Below are positions 1-7,824 of a stretch of 20,270 bases of DNA, piece by piece. The DNA comes from UBA1227 sp964539045. GTDB taxonomy: Bacteria; Bacillota; Clostridia; Oscillospirales; Acutalibacteraceae. Below the pieces are notes generated by a model, which searched no databases, had not been told where the DNA came from, and worked only from the letters and a program-made list of their open reading frames with translations. How positions within the stretch are numbered: the stretch's first letter is position 1; the number at the start of each line of letters is the position of its first letter. The position numbers and the translations under genes are program-made. Where the stretch lies: the NCBI GenBank assembly GCA_964539045.1, contig CAZIHW010000125.1, positions 1 through 20,270 of the forward strand, written 5' to 3'.

Positions 1-109
1 GACCGTAAAACTTCGGCTTGTCCGACCCGTCCTTCGCATGGAATACACCGGCTTCCTCCCACTTTTGCTGCCACTTAGGTTCAACCGTTTTAAAATCATA
101 TGCTTTCAT
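1..109 (-). CDS. leuS: Leucyl-tRNA synthetase, N-terminal fragment (runs off left edge)
   Basis: Only the first 36 codons are in the window. They begin MKAYDFKTVEPKWQQKWEE and continue to about KPKFYG, which is the characteristic opening of bacterial leucyl-tRNA synthetase: a Trp-rich helix before the class I HIGH-type motif, which would lie just beyond the edge. The enzyme charges tRNA-Leu in the cytoplasm. The ATG at 109-107 is preceded by an AAAGGA-type ribosome binding site about 10 bases upstream. It follows rsfS by 66 bp on the same strand, the usual nadD-yqeK-rsfS-leuS order of Clostridia. That gap holds no T-box or other obvious leader, so the gene is probably transcribed with the genes before it. 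Identity rests on a short fragment plus context. Confidence 0.85.
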   Translation of the reverse strand, partial: MKAYDFKTVEPKWQQKWEEAGVFHAKDGSDKPKFYG

Positions 110-175
110 ACTTTTCAATCCTTTACGAACTTTATGCTAAACGTAATATTCCGTTTGCGCTTTTTATTTTGTAAT

Positions 176-508
176 TTAAACTGTTATTTCTTCTGCATCG
201 GCCCAAAGCTTCTCGAGATTGTAGTGATCTCGGGCATCGGGCAGAAATACATGGACGATAACATCACCAAAGTCGAGGAGAATCCAGTCGGATGCCTTTC
301 CCTCAAGGCGGCCTTGCTCACCGAGTTGTCCCATTTGGAAATCAACTTCATCAGCTAATGATTTTATGTGTGTAGTCGATGTGCCGTTGGCTACTACAAA
401 ATAGTCGCTTACAACAGTGAGTCCTTCTACCTTCAACACCTTTACATTGACCGCTTTTTTATCATCCAAAAATTTTACTATGTTTTTTACCTTTTGTGCA
501 CTTGTCAT
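176..508 (-). CDS. rsfS: Ribosomal silencing factor RsfS (110 aa)
   Basis: RsfS (Iojap/YbeB family) binds ribosomal protein L14 on the 50S subunit and blocks subunit joining, lowering translation in poor growth conditions. The 110-residue protein has the full family layout: an N-terminal helix (AQKVKNIVKFLDDKKA), the core strand VSDYFVVANGTSTTHIKSLADEV, and the C-terminal signature DWILLDFGDVIVHVF followed by REH-like RDHYNLEKLW. The length is normal. It starts 17 bp after the yqeK stop and precedes leuS. The ribosome binding site is weak (a GCGAG-like stretch), so translational coupling to yqeK is plausible. In many relatives an LCP/LytR gene sits between yqeK and rsfS; it is absent here. 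Confidence 0.95.
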   Translation of the reverse strand: MTSAQKVKNIVKFLDDKKAVNVKVLKVEGLTVVSDYFVVANGTSTTHIKSLADEVDFQMGQLGEQGRLEGKASDWILLDFGDVIVHVFLPDARDHYNLEKLWADAEEITV

Positions 509-525
509 TTTTATCTCGCTTTCTT

Positions 526-1101
526 TTATACTCTTAAAAGTTTACACATCTCATTATATGCATCAATCGTATCCTGATTTATCACCCTGTCCTGGCGGAG
601 CAGTTCCTCAAGTGTGAATCTGGTACCTACCAAAATAGCTTCGTTTATATCTTCAAATGCTATTTTACGCATTTCGTCAACTCCCGGATAATCACGCTCG
701 TCAGATATAAAATCAGCTATGTATATTATTTTTTCAAGCATAGTCATATTGGCTTTTGCTGTAGTGTGATACTTAACTGCAGATATCATTTCCTCATCTG
801 TTATCCCGAGTTCATCGCGGATATATGCGGCTCCGGCCGGTGCATGCCAAAGCTTAAAATTCTGAATTACAACTTCGGGAAGATCATCACACAGCTGCAT
901 CATATATCGCTTTTGTTCTTCCTCGGGCGAATTTTTCTCGATATCGTGCAAAAGACCGCATATATAGGCTTTTTCGGTGTCAGCATTGTATCGCTTTGCC
1001 AATTTCATTGCAGCATCTGCTACATTGAGGGAATGATTAAAACGTTTTTTCTGAAGTTTTTCCTGCATTATTTTGATAAATTCATCTTTGCGTTCCAGCA
1101 C
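526..1101 (-). CDS. yqeK: HD-domain hydrolase YqeK (Ap4A hydrolase family)
   Basis: YqeK-family HD-domain proteins are symmetrical diadenosine tetraphosphatases (Ap4A to two ADP). The sequence has the metal ligands of the HD fold: His at about residue 23 (RFNHSLNV), the HD pair in GLLHDIEK at about 52-53, then VKYHTT and IIYIADFISDERDYPG, a typical YqeK C-terminal half. I chose the GTG start at 1101 because an AAGGGGG ribosome binding site lies 7 bases upstream of it; this gives 191 residues and a 20-bp overlap with the end of nadD. An in-frame ATG at 1131 would add ten residues (MNIFFQGGFT) but lies upstream of that site. The neighbour nadD makes the adenylylated NAD precursor, and nadD-yqeK-rsfS is a conserved trio. 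Confidence 0.92.
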   Translation of the reverse strand: MLERKDEFIKIMQEKLQKKRFNHSLNVADAAMKLAKRYNADTEKAYICGLLHDIEKNSPEEEQKRYMMQLCDDLPEVVIQNFKLWHAPAGAAYIRDELGITDEEMISAVKYHTTAKANMTMLEKIIYIADFISDERDYPGVDEMRKIAFEDINEAILVGTRFTLEELLRQDRVINQDTIDAYNEMCKLLRV

Positions 1102-1705
1102 CGTAAAGCCCCCTTGAAAAAATATATTCATATGTTTCCTTTGTAACTAACCCGTCAATAGACTCGTTACATTTAATCCTGTTACGAATTTCAGTTGAAC
1201 TGAGTTCGAGCGGAGTTATATCAAGAAATTGTATTTTTCCTTCCCTGTATTCATTTGGAAAATAGGCTTTTGAATATTCCTCAAGTTGTGATACGTTCAT
1301 TTTGTCACTTCTCACAGAAGCGACTATCGTACACATATCAAGTATGTCATCGGGCCTCTTCCACTCGTGAAGCGTTGTGAGCATATCATCTCCGACCAAT
1401 AAGAAAAATTGTGCTTTTTTGTACATACCCTTTAGCATCTTTAATGTATCATCCGTATAGCTTCGGCCTTTTCGGTCTATCTCTATGCTGCTCGTTTCAA
1501 AGGGTTCCCCTTTAAAAGTGAGTCTGCACATCTCAAGCCTGTCCTCACATGATGCGAGAACGGAGGGATCTTTGTGCGGGGGTATGTACGTGGGAATAAT
1601 AAGCATTTTGTCAAGCTCGTACGTTTTTGCAAAAATTTTTACGATATTAAGATGTCCTACATGCGGAGGATTGTACGTGCCGCCGAAAATACCTACCTTT
1701 TCCAT
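1082..1705 (-). CDS. nadD: Nicotinate-nucleotide adenylyltransferase (207 aa)
   Basis: NadD transfers AMP from ATP to nicotinate mononucleotide, making deamido-NAD in cytoplasmic NAD synthesis. The N-terminus KVGIFGGTYNPPHVGHLN holds the nucleotidyltransferase GGT/F-x-P-x-H-x-x-H motif (His15, His18), and the C-terminal ELSSTEIRNRI is the ISSTxIR motif that contacts ATP. FLLVGDDMLTTLHEWKRPDDIL is also typical of NadD. The length of 207 is normal. The ATG at 1705 has an AAGGAG site five bases upstream, inside the end of yhbY, which it overlaps by 13 bp; its own 3' end overlaps yqeK. The overlaps indicate a tightly coupled operon. Confidence 0.97.
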   Translation of the reverse strand: MEKVGIFGGTYNPPHVGHLNIVKIFAKTYELDKMLIIPTYIPPHKDPSVLASCEDRLEMCRLTFKGEPFETSSIEIDRKGRSYTDDTLKMLKGMYKKAQFFLLVGDDMLTTLHEWKRPDDILDMCTIVASVRSDKMNVSQLEEYSKAYFPNEYREGKIQFLDITPLELSSTEIRNRIKCNESIDGLVTKETYEYIFSRGLYGAGTQR

Positions 1706-2067
1706 TTTATCTCCTTATCGTATCTTCCGCCATAATGGTTATTTGATGCAGCCTTTGCGGCCGCTCTTTTGTTTGCCTCTTTCTTTGCCTGCTTTTCATG
1801 AAGCAGCTTACTATATCGATACAAAACAATAGTACCGCCTACTACACTTATAACATCTGCACCTGTTGCCTCCTGCAGCATATCGGCTAACTCCCTGGCT
1901 GTCTGCGGGCAGCTTTTTAATACCTTTATTTTCATAAGCTCTTTGGCATCTAAAACTACTTCTGTCTGGGCGACAACAGCCTGGGTAAATCCGCTTTTTC
2001 CTATCTGGAAAGATGCTGTAAGTGAGTTGGCAGCAGCGCGGAAGCTTGCCCTTTCTTTACTTGTCAT
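1693..2067 (-). CDS. yhbY: Ribosome assembly RNA-binding protein YhbY (CRM domain)
   Basis: YhbY/YqeI is a small CRM-domain RNA-binding protein associated with pre-50S ribosomal particles. Residues about 1-95 form the CRM domain: SFRAAANSLTASFQIGKSG (the GKxG loop), then VVLDAKELMKIKVLKSCPQT, LADMLQEATGADVISVVGGT and IVLYRYSK. After about residue 95 there is a basic Lys/Ala/Arg-rich tail of roughly 28 residues that makes this copy longer than the usual ~97 residues; the tail probably adds nonspecific RNA contact (inference). The start ATG lies two bases after the rdgB stop, with a GAGG site seven bases upstream. Position directly before nadD is the normal Bacillota arrangement. Confidence 0.94.
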   Translation of the reverse strand: MTSKERASFRAAANSLTASFQIGKSGFTQAVVAQTEVVLDAKELMKIKVLKSCPQTARELADMLQEATGADVISVVGGTIVLYRYSKLLHEKQAKKEANKRAAAKAASNNHYGGRYDKEIKWKR

Positions 2068-2069
2068 AT

Positions 2070-2702
2070 CTAAACCTCGTCTCTTAATTCGTCATATAAC
2101 TTATGCAAAGCCCTGGAACGATGGCTTACCTTATCTTTATCTTCCGGCGATATTTCACCGAAAGTCATATTTCCGGGAGCCTTGTTCTCCACTGCTCCCT
2201 CTTCGAGATTGATAAGAATCATAGGATCATATCCGAAACCGTTAGTTCCCCGCTCTTCAAAGCCTACATGTCCGTGACATTCCCCACGTACAACAATTTC
2301 TTTTCCGTCTGGGAACACACACGCCACCGCACAAACATAATGGGCAGATCTCTTTTCAAGGGGTACACCTTCAAGTTCTTTGAGAACTTTTTTGTTGTTT
2401 TCTTTGTCATCAGCATTTTCTCCGTCGGGATTACTATATCTTGCGGAATAAATTCCGGGGGCTCCGCCAAGATAGTCTATACACAAACCGGAATCATCTG
2501 CGAGAGTGGGATAACCGCTTACTTTGCAACCGCTTTCAGCTTTTAATACCGCATTTTCCTCAAATGTAGTTCCTGTCTCCTCGACTTCCGGGAGTTCTAT
2601 TCCCAGCTCTTTTGAGGTTTTTATCGTTATCCCCAAAGGAGATAATATTCTCTCAAACTCCTCTTTCTTATGCTGATTGCTTGTGGCTATAAGAAAAATC
2701 AC
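2070..2702 (-). CDS. rdgB: XTP/dITP pyrophosphatase (RdgB/HAM1 family)
   Basis: This house-cleaning enzyme hydrolyses non-canonical purine triphosphates (dITP, XTP, ITP) to monophosphates plus pyrophosphate, keeping them out of DNA and RNA. Visible motifs are the N-terminal IATSNQHKKEEF (S/T-x-N-x-x-K-x-x-E), PTLADDSGLCIDYLGGAPG with catalytic Asp69/Asp70, GIYSARYS, FGYDPM and the C-terminal SHRSRALHKL. I chose the GTG at 2702, which sits eight bases from an AAGGAG site, giving 210 residues; a TTG one codon upstream (2705) is also possible but only five bases from that site. The gene follows ftsY by about 20 bp and precedes yhbY by two bases, so it is co-transcribed with both. Confidence 0.95.
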   Translation of the reverse strand: MIFLIATSNQHKKEEFERILSPLGITIKTSKELGIELPEVEETGTTFEENAVLKAESGCKVSGYPTLADDSGLCIDYLGGAPGIYSARYSNPDGENADDKENNKKVLKELEGVPLEKRSAHYVCAVACVFPDGKEIVVRGECHGHVGFEERGTNGFGYDPMILINLEEGAVENKAPGNMTFGEISPEDKDKVSHRSRALHKLYDELRDEV

Positions 2703-2722
2703 CAATATCGCTCCTTAAAAGA

Positions 2723-4234
2723 TCAACCCATGTATTCCGAACCACCGAAAATGTTACCCCAGAAGGATTTCTTCGGCTTCTCTGGAACAGCGGCCTTGGC
2801 CTCTTCGGCGGCCTTGGCCTCTTCGGCAGCTTTCGCCTCTTCGGCAGCCTTCGCCTCTTCGGCAGCCTTCGCCTCTTCAGCGGCCTTCGCCTCTTCGGCA
2901 ACCTTTGCCTCTTCGGCAGCCTTTGCCTCTTCGGCGGCCTTTGCCTCTTCGGCAGCCTTCGCCTCTTCGGCAGCCTTCGCCTCTTCGGCGGCTTTTGCCT
3001 CTTCGGCAGCCTTGGCCTCTTCGGCAGCCTTGGCCTCTTCGGCAGCCTTTGCCTCTTCGGCAGCCTTTGCCTCTTCGGCAGCCTTTGCCTCTTCGGCAGC
3101 CTTTGCCTCTTCGGCAGCCTTTGTCTCTTCGGCAGCCTTTGCCTCTTCGGCAGCCTTTGCCTCTTCGGCAGCCTTCGCCTCTTCGGCGGCCTTTGCCTCT
3201 TCGGCAGCTTTCGCCTCTTCGGCAGCTTTCGCCTCTTCGGCACGTTTTGCCGCCTCCGCTTTATCCTGAGCCAAACGCTCTTCGTTCACTGTAATAATCG
3301 GAGACGCATCGTCACCTTCCGGCGTTACATTGAACAGGCTCTCAGCAAACGTAGTAGCCGAGAATGGCTGTAAATCGTCAATTCCCTCTCCTACACCTAT
3401 AAACTTAACCGGAAGCTTAAGATCATTCTTTATTGAGAGAACCACACCGCCACGCGCTGTACCGTCAAGTTTTGTCAGAACAATACCCGAGACTTCGGCG
3501 ACACTCATAAATTCCTTAGCCTGAGAGATAGCATTTTGACCCGTTGTCGCATCCAGAACCAGGAATATTTCACGGTCTGAATACGGGAGTTCCCTGTCAA
3601 TAACTCTATATATCTTGTTAAGCTCCTCCATCAGGTGCTTCTTGTTGTGTAGCCTTCCTGCTGTGTCACAGATTATGATGTCGGCATTTCTGTTTATACC
3701 GGCATTGATAGTATCATAGACAACAGCTGCAGGGTCCGCGCCCTCTTTGTGTTTTACTATATCAACACCCGCTCTTTCAGCCCATATTTCAAGCTGATCG
3801 ATAGCGGCCGCGCGGAATGTATCTGCGGCACCCAGAATTACTTTCTTGCCCTCGGACTTGAAGTAGTTGGCCATTTTTCCGATTGTGGTGGTCTTACCAA
3901 CACCGTTTACACCTATCACAAGTATTATGGCCGGAGTAGTTACAAAGTCGATTGTCTGGTCTTCTCCGAGAAGCTCTGCAACAACCTCCTTGATAACCGA
4001 GCGCACCTCATTTGGACGCTTGATTCCGTTTTTGCCTACACGAGACTTTACCTCGTCGACAATATAAGCAGCTGTAGAAACACCTACGTCTCCCATTATC
4101 AAAACTTCGGTAAGCTCATCATAAAGGTCGTCGCCGATCTCCTCAAACGCATCTAAAACATTGTCTATATTGCCGGAGAATTGATCTCTCGTCTTTTTTA
4201 AACCCTTGTTGATTTTCCTGTTAAAAAGTCCCAA
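2723..4234 (-). CDS. ftsY: Signal recognition particle receptor FtsY with C-terminal (AEEAKA)n repeat tail
   Basis: FtsY is the membrane-associated GTPase that receives SRP-bound ribosomes. The NG domain spans about residues 1-305: N-domain helices, G1 GVNGVGKTTT (108-117), DTFRAAA (138-144), DTAGR (190-194), TKLDG (254-258) and GVGEG (280-284). I set the start at TTG 4234 because a GGAGG site lies eight bases upstream and the protein then opens MGLFNRKINKGLKKTRDQF like other Bacillota FtsY; a TTG at 4249 overlaps that site. There is no acidic N-terminal A domain. Instead, after a degenerate lead-in (about 310-331), residues 332-480 are 25 in-phase copies of a hexapeptide A-E-E-A-K-A, with one Thr and one Val variant. 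The tail ends with a tip rich in Lys, Phe and Trp (487-503). The 503-aa length far exceeds the ~300-330 of most Bacillota FtsY. The smc-ftsY pairing is conserved. Confidence 0.96.
   Translation of the reverse strand: MGLFNRKINKGLKKTRDQFSGNIDNVLDAFEEIGDDLYDELTEVLIMGDVGVSTAAYIVDEVKSRVGKNGIKRPNEVRSVIKEVVAELLGEDQTIDFVTTPAIILVIGVNGVGKTTTIGKMANYFKSEGKKVILGAADTFRAAAIDQLEIWAERAGVDIVKHKEGADPAAVVYDTINAGINRNADIIICDTAGRLHNKKHLMEELNKIYRVIDRELPYSDREIFLVLDATTGQNAISQAKEFMSVAEVSGIVLTKLDGTARGGVVLSIKNDLKLPVKFIGVGEGIDDLQPFSATTFAESLFNVTPEGDDASPIITVNEERLAQDKAEAAKRAEEAKAAEEAKAAEEAKAAEEAKAAEEAKAAEEAKAAEETKAAEEAKAAEEAKAAEEAKAAEEAKAAEEAKAAEEAKAAEEAKAAEEAKAAEEAKAAEEAKAAEEAKAAEEAKVAEEAKAAEEAKAAEEAKAAEEAKAAEEAKAAEEAKAAVPEKPKKSFWGNIFGGSEYMG
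2795..3241. repeat. In-frame 18-bp tandem repeat array inside ftsY (25 units)
   Basis: On the plus strand the core CTCTTCGG recurs exactly every 18 bp from 2801 to 3233, 25 times without a phase break (one copy has CTCTTCAG). On the coding strand each unit encodes A-E-E-A-K-A. Most differences are synonymous, chiefly in the Ala codon before Lys (GCC, GCG or GCA). Two change the protein: Ala to Thr near 3123 and Ala to Val near 2900. The unit is a multiple of three, so gain or loss of copies keeps the reading frame. No unit creates a stop in several frames, which makes long spurious open frames on both strands. Confidence 0.98.
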
Positions 4235-4254
4235 TTTATCTTCCTCCAAACAAG

Positions 4255-7200
4255 TTAGTTCAAACCGAGCTTCTTAGCCATTTCGGCAGTTTTGAGCTCG
4301 AGCAATTTAGATACGCCTTCCTCCTGCATGGTAACACCATAGAGTATATCTGACTCCTCCATAGTTCCACGTCTGTGGGTTATGAGTATAAACTGCGTGT
4401 TATTGGTCATGCGTCTTACATATTGAGCATATCTGCCTACGTTTACATCATCAAGGGCCGCCTCAACCTCGTCAAATATGCAGAACGGTGCAGGCGTTAC
4501 CTTCAATATAGCAAACAAAAGAGCTATAGCAGAAAGACCTTTTTCTCCTCCCGAAAGCAAATCTATATTCTGAACATTCTTTCCGGGTGGCTGAACTTTA
4601 ATTTCAATAGGTGATTCAAGTATCTCCAGTTCGTTTTCAAGAAGCAGTTCTGCCTTTCCTCCACCGAATAATTCAGCAAAGGTCTCGCCAAATGCTTTAT
4701 TTATCCGTGCAAACTGTTCTCTGAATTGCAGGGACATATTATTTGTAAGCTCATCTATAAGTTTTTTAAGCTCATCTCTGGAAGTCTCAACGTCCGTTAT
4801 CTGTGAACTCATAAACTCGTATCTCTCTGATACTTCTTTGTACTCTTCTATAGCGGCCACATTTACCGAACCGAGTGACTTAATCTTATTTTTTACCTCA
4901 GAGAGACTTATCTGAACTGCTTTCGGATCCTCAGCAGGCTCCGCTACATCCGCGGCCTCCCGTCTGGTGAGTTGATACTCTTCATAGAGTTTGTTGTTTG
5001 TCTCATCATACTCACGAAGCATACTGATTTTTCTCTCTTCGAGCCTTGTCAACTCTCTGCTTAACTGTTCACGCTCGGAAGTCTTATTTCTCTCAAACTG
5101 CCGCAGCTGATTATTTTGAGTTTCGCATTCATTTCTCTCAGCGGTAAGGGCCGTGATTTTTTCCTCAGAGTTGATATTTTGTGCCTTGAGCTCATCAACA
5201 TCCTTTTTATGTGCTTCTATTTCTTCGATAATCTTTTGGTTAGTATCTTCAAAGTTTTTAATCTCTGCTTTTAACTCATCTTCACGGTCCAGCGCGGAGG
5301 CATTTGCACTCACAAGTCTGTCAATTATGTCCTTGTTTGCCTGTATGTCTTTTGTGAGAGAGAGAATATCAAGATCGATTTGATTGCTCTTGGCGGCCAT
5401 GTCTTCTCTCTGTTTCGAAAGTTCTTCCTTGCTGCCGGTAAGAGTCGCTATCTCATCTTCTATCTTGTTAGATTCTGATGTCAATTCATTTTCTTCAGTC
5501 TCAGATGCCTGTATGATTCTGTCAAATTCATCTATTCTTGATTTCGAGTTTTTAAACTCATCCTCAAGCTCATCAAGCGCAATCTTTACGGAAGAAAGCT
5601 GACCTCGAACCAAAGTCAAAGCACTCTCTATACGTACTTTTTCTTCATTTGCTGTTATAAGGTCGGATTCAGAAGCCACCAAATCTGCCTTCGCCTTCGC
5701 AAGATCCTCGCCTGCAGCTTTGAATGAATCCTCAAAAATCCCGAGTTTCTTTTTCAAATCTTCAAGCTGCTCTTTTTGTTCTTCGATATTACCTGAACGT
5801 GAGAGAATACCGGCATTCTGAACACGGGAGCCACCTGTCATTGAACCGCCGGCATTTATAACCTGTCCGTCAAGTGTGACTATCTTAAATCTGTTGCTGT
5901 ACTTTTTGGCTATAGATATGGCGCAATCTATATCCTCCACAACGACAGTTCTGGCAAGCTGTGCCTTCACTATCTCGGAATACTTCTTATCTGTATTTAC
6001 AAGATTGCTTGCTATATCAACAAAACCATAGCAATCCTCTAATCCTTTTTCGCTGAGCTCCTTTGATTTTATGGTTGATATCGGCAAAAATGTAGCCCGT
6101 CCACCCTTAGTATCCTTGAGGAACTTGATAGCACGCTTCGCGTCATTCTCATTGTCAACAACAACAAATTGCACTGCCGCACCCAAAGCTGTTTCTATAG
6201 CGGTTGAATACTTATCCTTTACATTTATAAGTTTGGATATAGGTCCGTGAATGCCTCTGAGTGCTCCGCGTTTTGACTCGCGTACAACGGATTTTACACT
6301 TCCGGAATAACCCTCCATATTCTTTTCGAGTTCTTCAAGCATGCGAATTTTTTCTTCCTTTGAAGAAACCTCTAAACGCTTTGCCTCTATATCGGATTTT
6401 TGATTCTCATATTTTTCTTCACGGGTTTTAACACGCAAACGATATCCATCTATTGAGTTTGTCAGTGCCGTAATTGTCTCTTCACAAGCCTCGAGTTCCG
6501 AAACGGTTTTTTCCTCTTCCTCTTTGAAACGCTCGAGGATTTCCATGCGCTCTGCTCTGCTCTGATCTATGGTATCCTCACGGGATAAAATCTCCTGACG
6601 TGAAGAAAGCGCAGATGACTTTCTCACTCTGCAAGCACTTAATTTCTCGGATAGACTGACAAGTTCACCCGAGAGTTCCGTTATCCTGTCTGCGTTCTCG
6701 TCGTTTGCCCTTGTTATGGACTCCGTATCCACGGTAAGAGCTCCGAGCTCATCTCTTTTTTCGGCAATCTCACCCTCAAGTTTCGCAATCGTGCTCTCTA
6801 TATCCTTTATTTGCTGCTCGGCATCTTCACGCGCTCCTACAGCATCCATCATATCTTTCTTGATTCTCTCGATGGACTGGTTGTTATGCTCTATTGTGCT
6901 TTCACCGACCGCGATCTGCGAATTTATATCAGCGACCTTTTCATCAAATTCGGACATAGAATTTCTGAGTTCGTCTATTTCGCAGGTTATTGTCTGTGAC
7001 CTTTTTATAACCTCATCTAATTTTGTCTCTATGTTGGTATATTCTTCTTCTGCCACATGGTAATCATTTGTGGCAATCTCTATCTTATGCTCCTGATCCC
7101 GAAGACTGTCTTTCAGTGAATCGATATTATAAAGCCAAAGACTTATCTCAAGTGTCTTCTTCTCATCAGCGAGCACGAGGAATTTCTGAGCCTTTTCACT

Positions 7201-7824
7201 CTGTGCCTTGAGAGGTCCTACCCGACTCTCAAGCTCTGATAATATATCACGAAGGCGCACAAGATTGTCCTCAGTTTGGTCAAGCCTTCTTATCGCATCT
7301 GTTCTTCTGTATCTGAAATGTGAAATACCGGCGGCTTCCTCAAGCATGTCCCTGCGTTCCTTTGATTTTGCAGAAACCATATCGGCAATCTTTCCCTGGC
7401 TGACTATGGAATATCCATCTCTTCCAAGACCCGTATCCATAAACAACTCATTTACATCTTTAAGTCTTACAACCTCGCCGTTAATTCTATATTCGCTCTC
7501 TCCGGAACGATAGTACCGCCTTGTTATGGAAACATCATCATTGTCATTTGATAAACTCCTGTCTTTGTTATCAAGGCGCAATGTAACCTCTGCCCAACCC
7601 AGAGCTGTTCTGATGCCGGTTCCTCCGAAAATGACATCCTCCATCCTGGAGCCGCGCAGATTCTTCGTTGACTGTTCACCGAGAACCCAACGGACTGCAT
7701 CGGAAATATTGCTCTTGCCTGATCCGTTAGGACCGACAACAGCAGTCATACCTTTGTCAAAGTTCAATATTGTTTTGTCCGGGAATGACTTAAATCCTTG
7801 CAGTTCAAGAGCTTTTAATATCAT
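4255..7824 (-). CDS. smc: Chromosome segregation SMC ATPase (1189 aa)
   Basis: SMC dimers with ScpA/ScpB form bacterial condensin, which extrudes DNA loops and resolves sister chromosomes. The layout is complete: N-terminal head with Walker A GPNGSGKS (31-38) and the R-loop region; a long coiled coil rich in Glu/Lys/Leu (about 165-500); a hinge (about 523-665) opening LRGIHGPISKL and ending INAGGSMTGGS; the return coiled coil; and the C-terminal head with signature LSGGEKGLSAIALLFAI (from 1090) and Walker B CIFDEVEAALDD (Asp1118, Glu1119). The length is typical. The ATG overlaps the stop of the radical SAM gene by four bases (ATGA), and ftsY starts about 20 bp after the stop. The signature has Gly-Leu-Ser where Ala-Leu-Thr is commonest. 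scpA and scpB are not in the window. Confidence 0.98.
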   Translation of the reverse strand: MILKALELQGFKSFPDKTILNFDKGMTAVVGPNGSGKSNISDAVRWVLGEQSTKNLRGSRMEDVIFGGTGIRTALGWAEVTLRLDNKDRSLSNDNDDVSITRRYYRSGESEYRINGEVVRLKDVNELFMDTGLGRDGYSIVSQGKIADMVSAKSKERRDMLEEAAGISHFRYRRTDAIRRLDQTEDNLVRLRDILSELESRVGPLKAQSEKAQKFLVLADEKKTLEISLWLYNIDSLKDSLRDQEHKIEIATNDYHVAEEEYTNIETKLDEVIKRSQTITCEIDELRNSMSEFDEKVADINSQIAVGESTIEHNNQSIERIKKDMMDAVGAREDAEQQIKDIESTIAKLEGEIAEKRDELGALTVDTESITRANDENADRITELSGELVSLSEKLSACRVRKSSALSSRQEILSREDTIDQSRAERMEILERFKEEEEKTVSELEACEETITALTNSIDGYRLRVKTREEKYENQKSDIEAKRLEVSSKEEKIRMLEELEKNMEGYSGSVKSVVRESKRGALRGIHGPISKLINVKDKYSTAIETALGAAVQFVVVDNENDAKRAIKFLKDTKGGRATFLPISTIKSKELSEKGLEDCYGFVDIASNLVNTDKKYSEIVKAQLARTVVVEDIDCAISIAKKYSNRFKIVTLDGQVINAGGSMTGGSRVQNAGILSRSGNIEEQKEQLEDLKKKLGIFEDSFKAAGEDLAKAKADLVASESDLITANEEKVRIESALTLVRGQLSSVKIALDELEDEFKNSKSRIDEFDRIIQASETEENELTSESNKIEDEIATLTGSKEELSKQREDMAAKSNQIDLDILSLTKDIQANKDIIDRLVSANASALDREDELKAEIKNFEDTNQKIIEEIEAHKKDVDELKAQNINSEEKITALTAERNECETQNNQLRQFERNKTSEREQLSRELTRLEERKISMLREYDETNNKLYEEYQLTRREAADVAEPAEDPKAVQISLSEVKNKIKSLGSVNVAAIEEYKEVSERYEFMSSQITDVETSRDELKKLIDELTNNMSLQFREQFARINKAFGETFAELFGGGKAELLLENELEILESPIEIKVQPPGKNVQNIDLLSGGEKGLSAIALLFAILKVTPAPFCIFDEVEAALDDVNVGRYAQYVRRMTNNTQFILITHRRGTMEESDILYGVTMQEEGVSKLLELKTAEMAKKLGLN

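Noticed and set aside
110..175. Possible T-box or leader before leuS
   Set aside because: Only 66 bp, without a specifier stem, T-box sequence or terminator hairpin.
2795..3241. CRISPR-like array
   Set aside because: The period is 18 bp with no unique spacers, it is fully in frame inside ftsY, and no cas gene is nearby.
2668..3294. Long open frames across the ftsY repeat in other frames (plus strand 2670-3269 and 2905-3294; minus strand 2668-3243) encoding S-S-A-A-F-A, L-P-L-R-Q-P and L-P-K-R-Q-R repeats
   Set aside because: The 18-bp unit has no stop in several frames, so any frame stays open. The composition is purely repetitive, no ribosome binding site was seen, and the FtsY frame continues into a proper GTPase.
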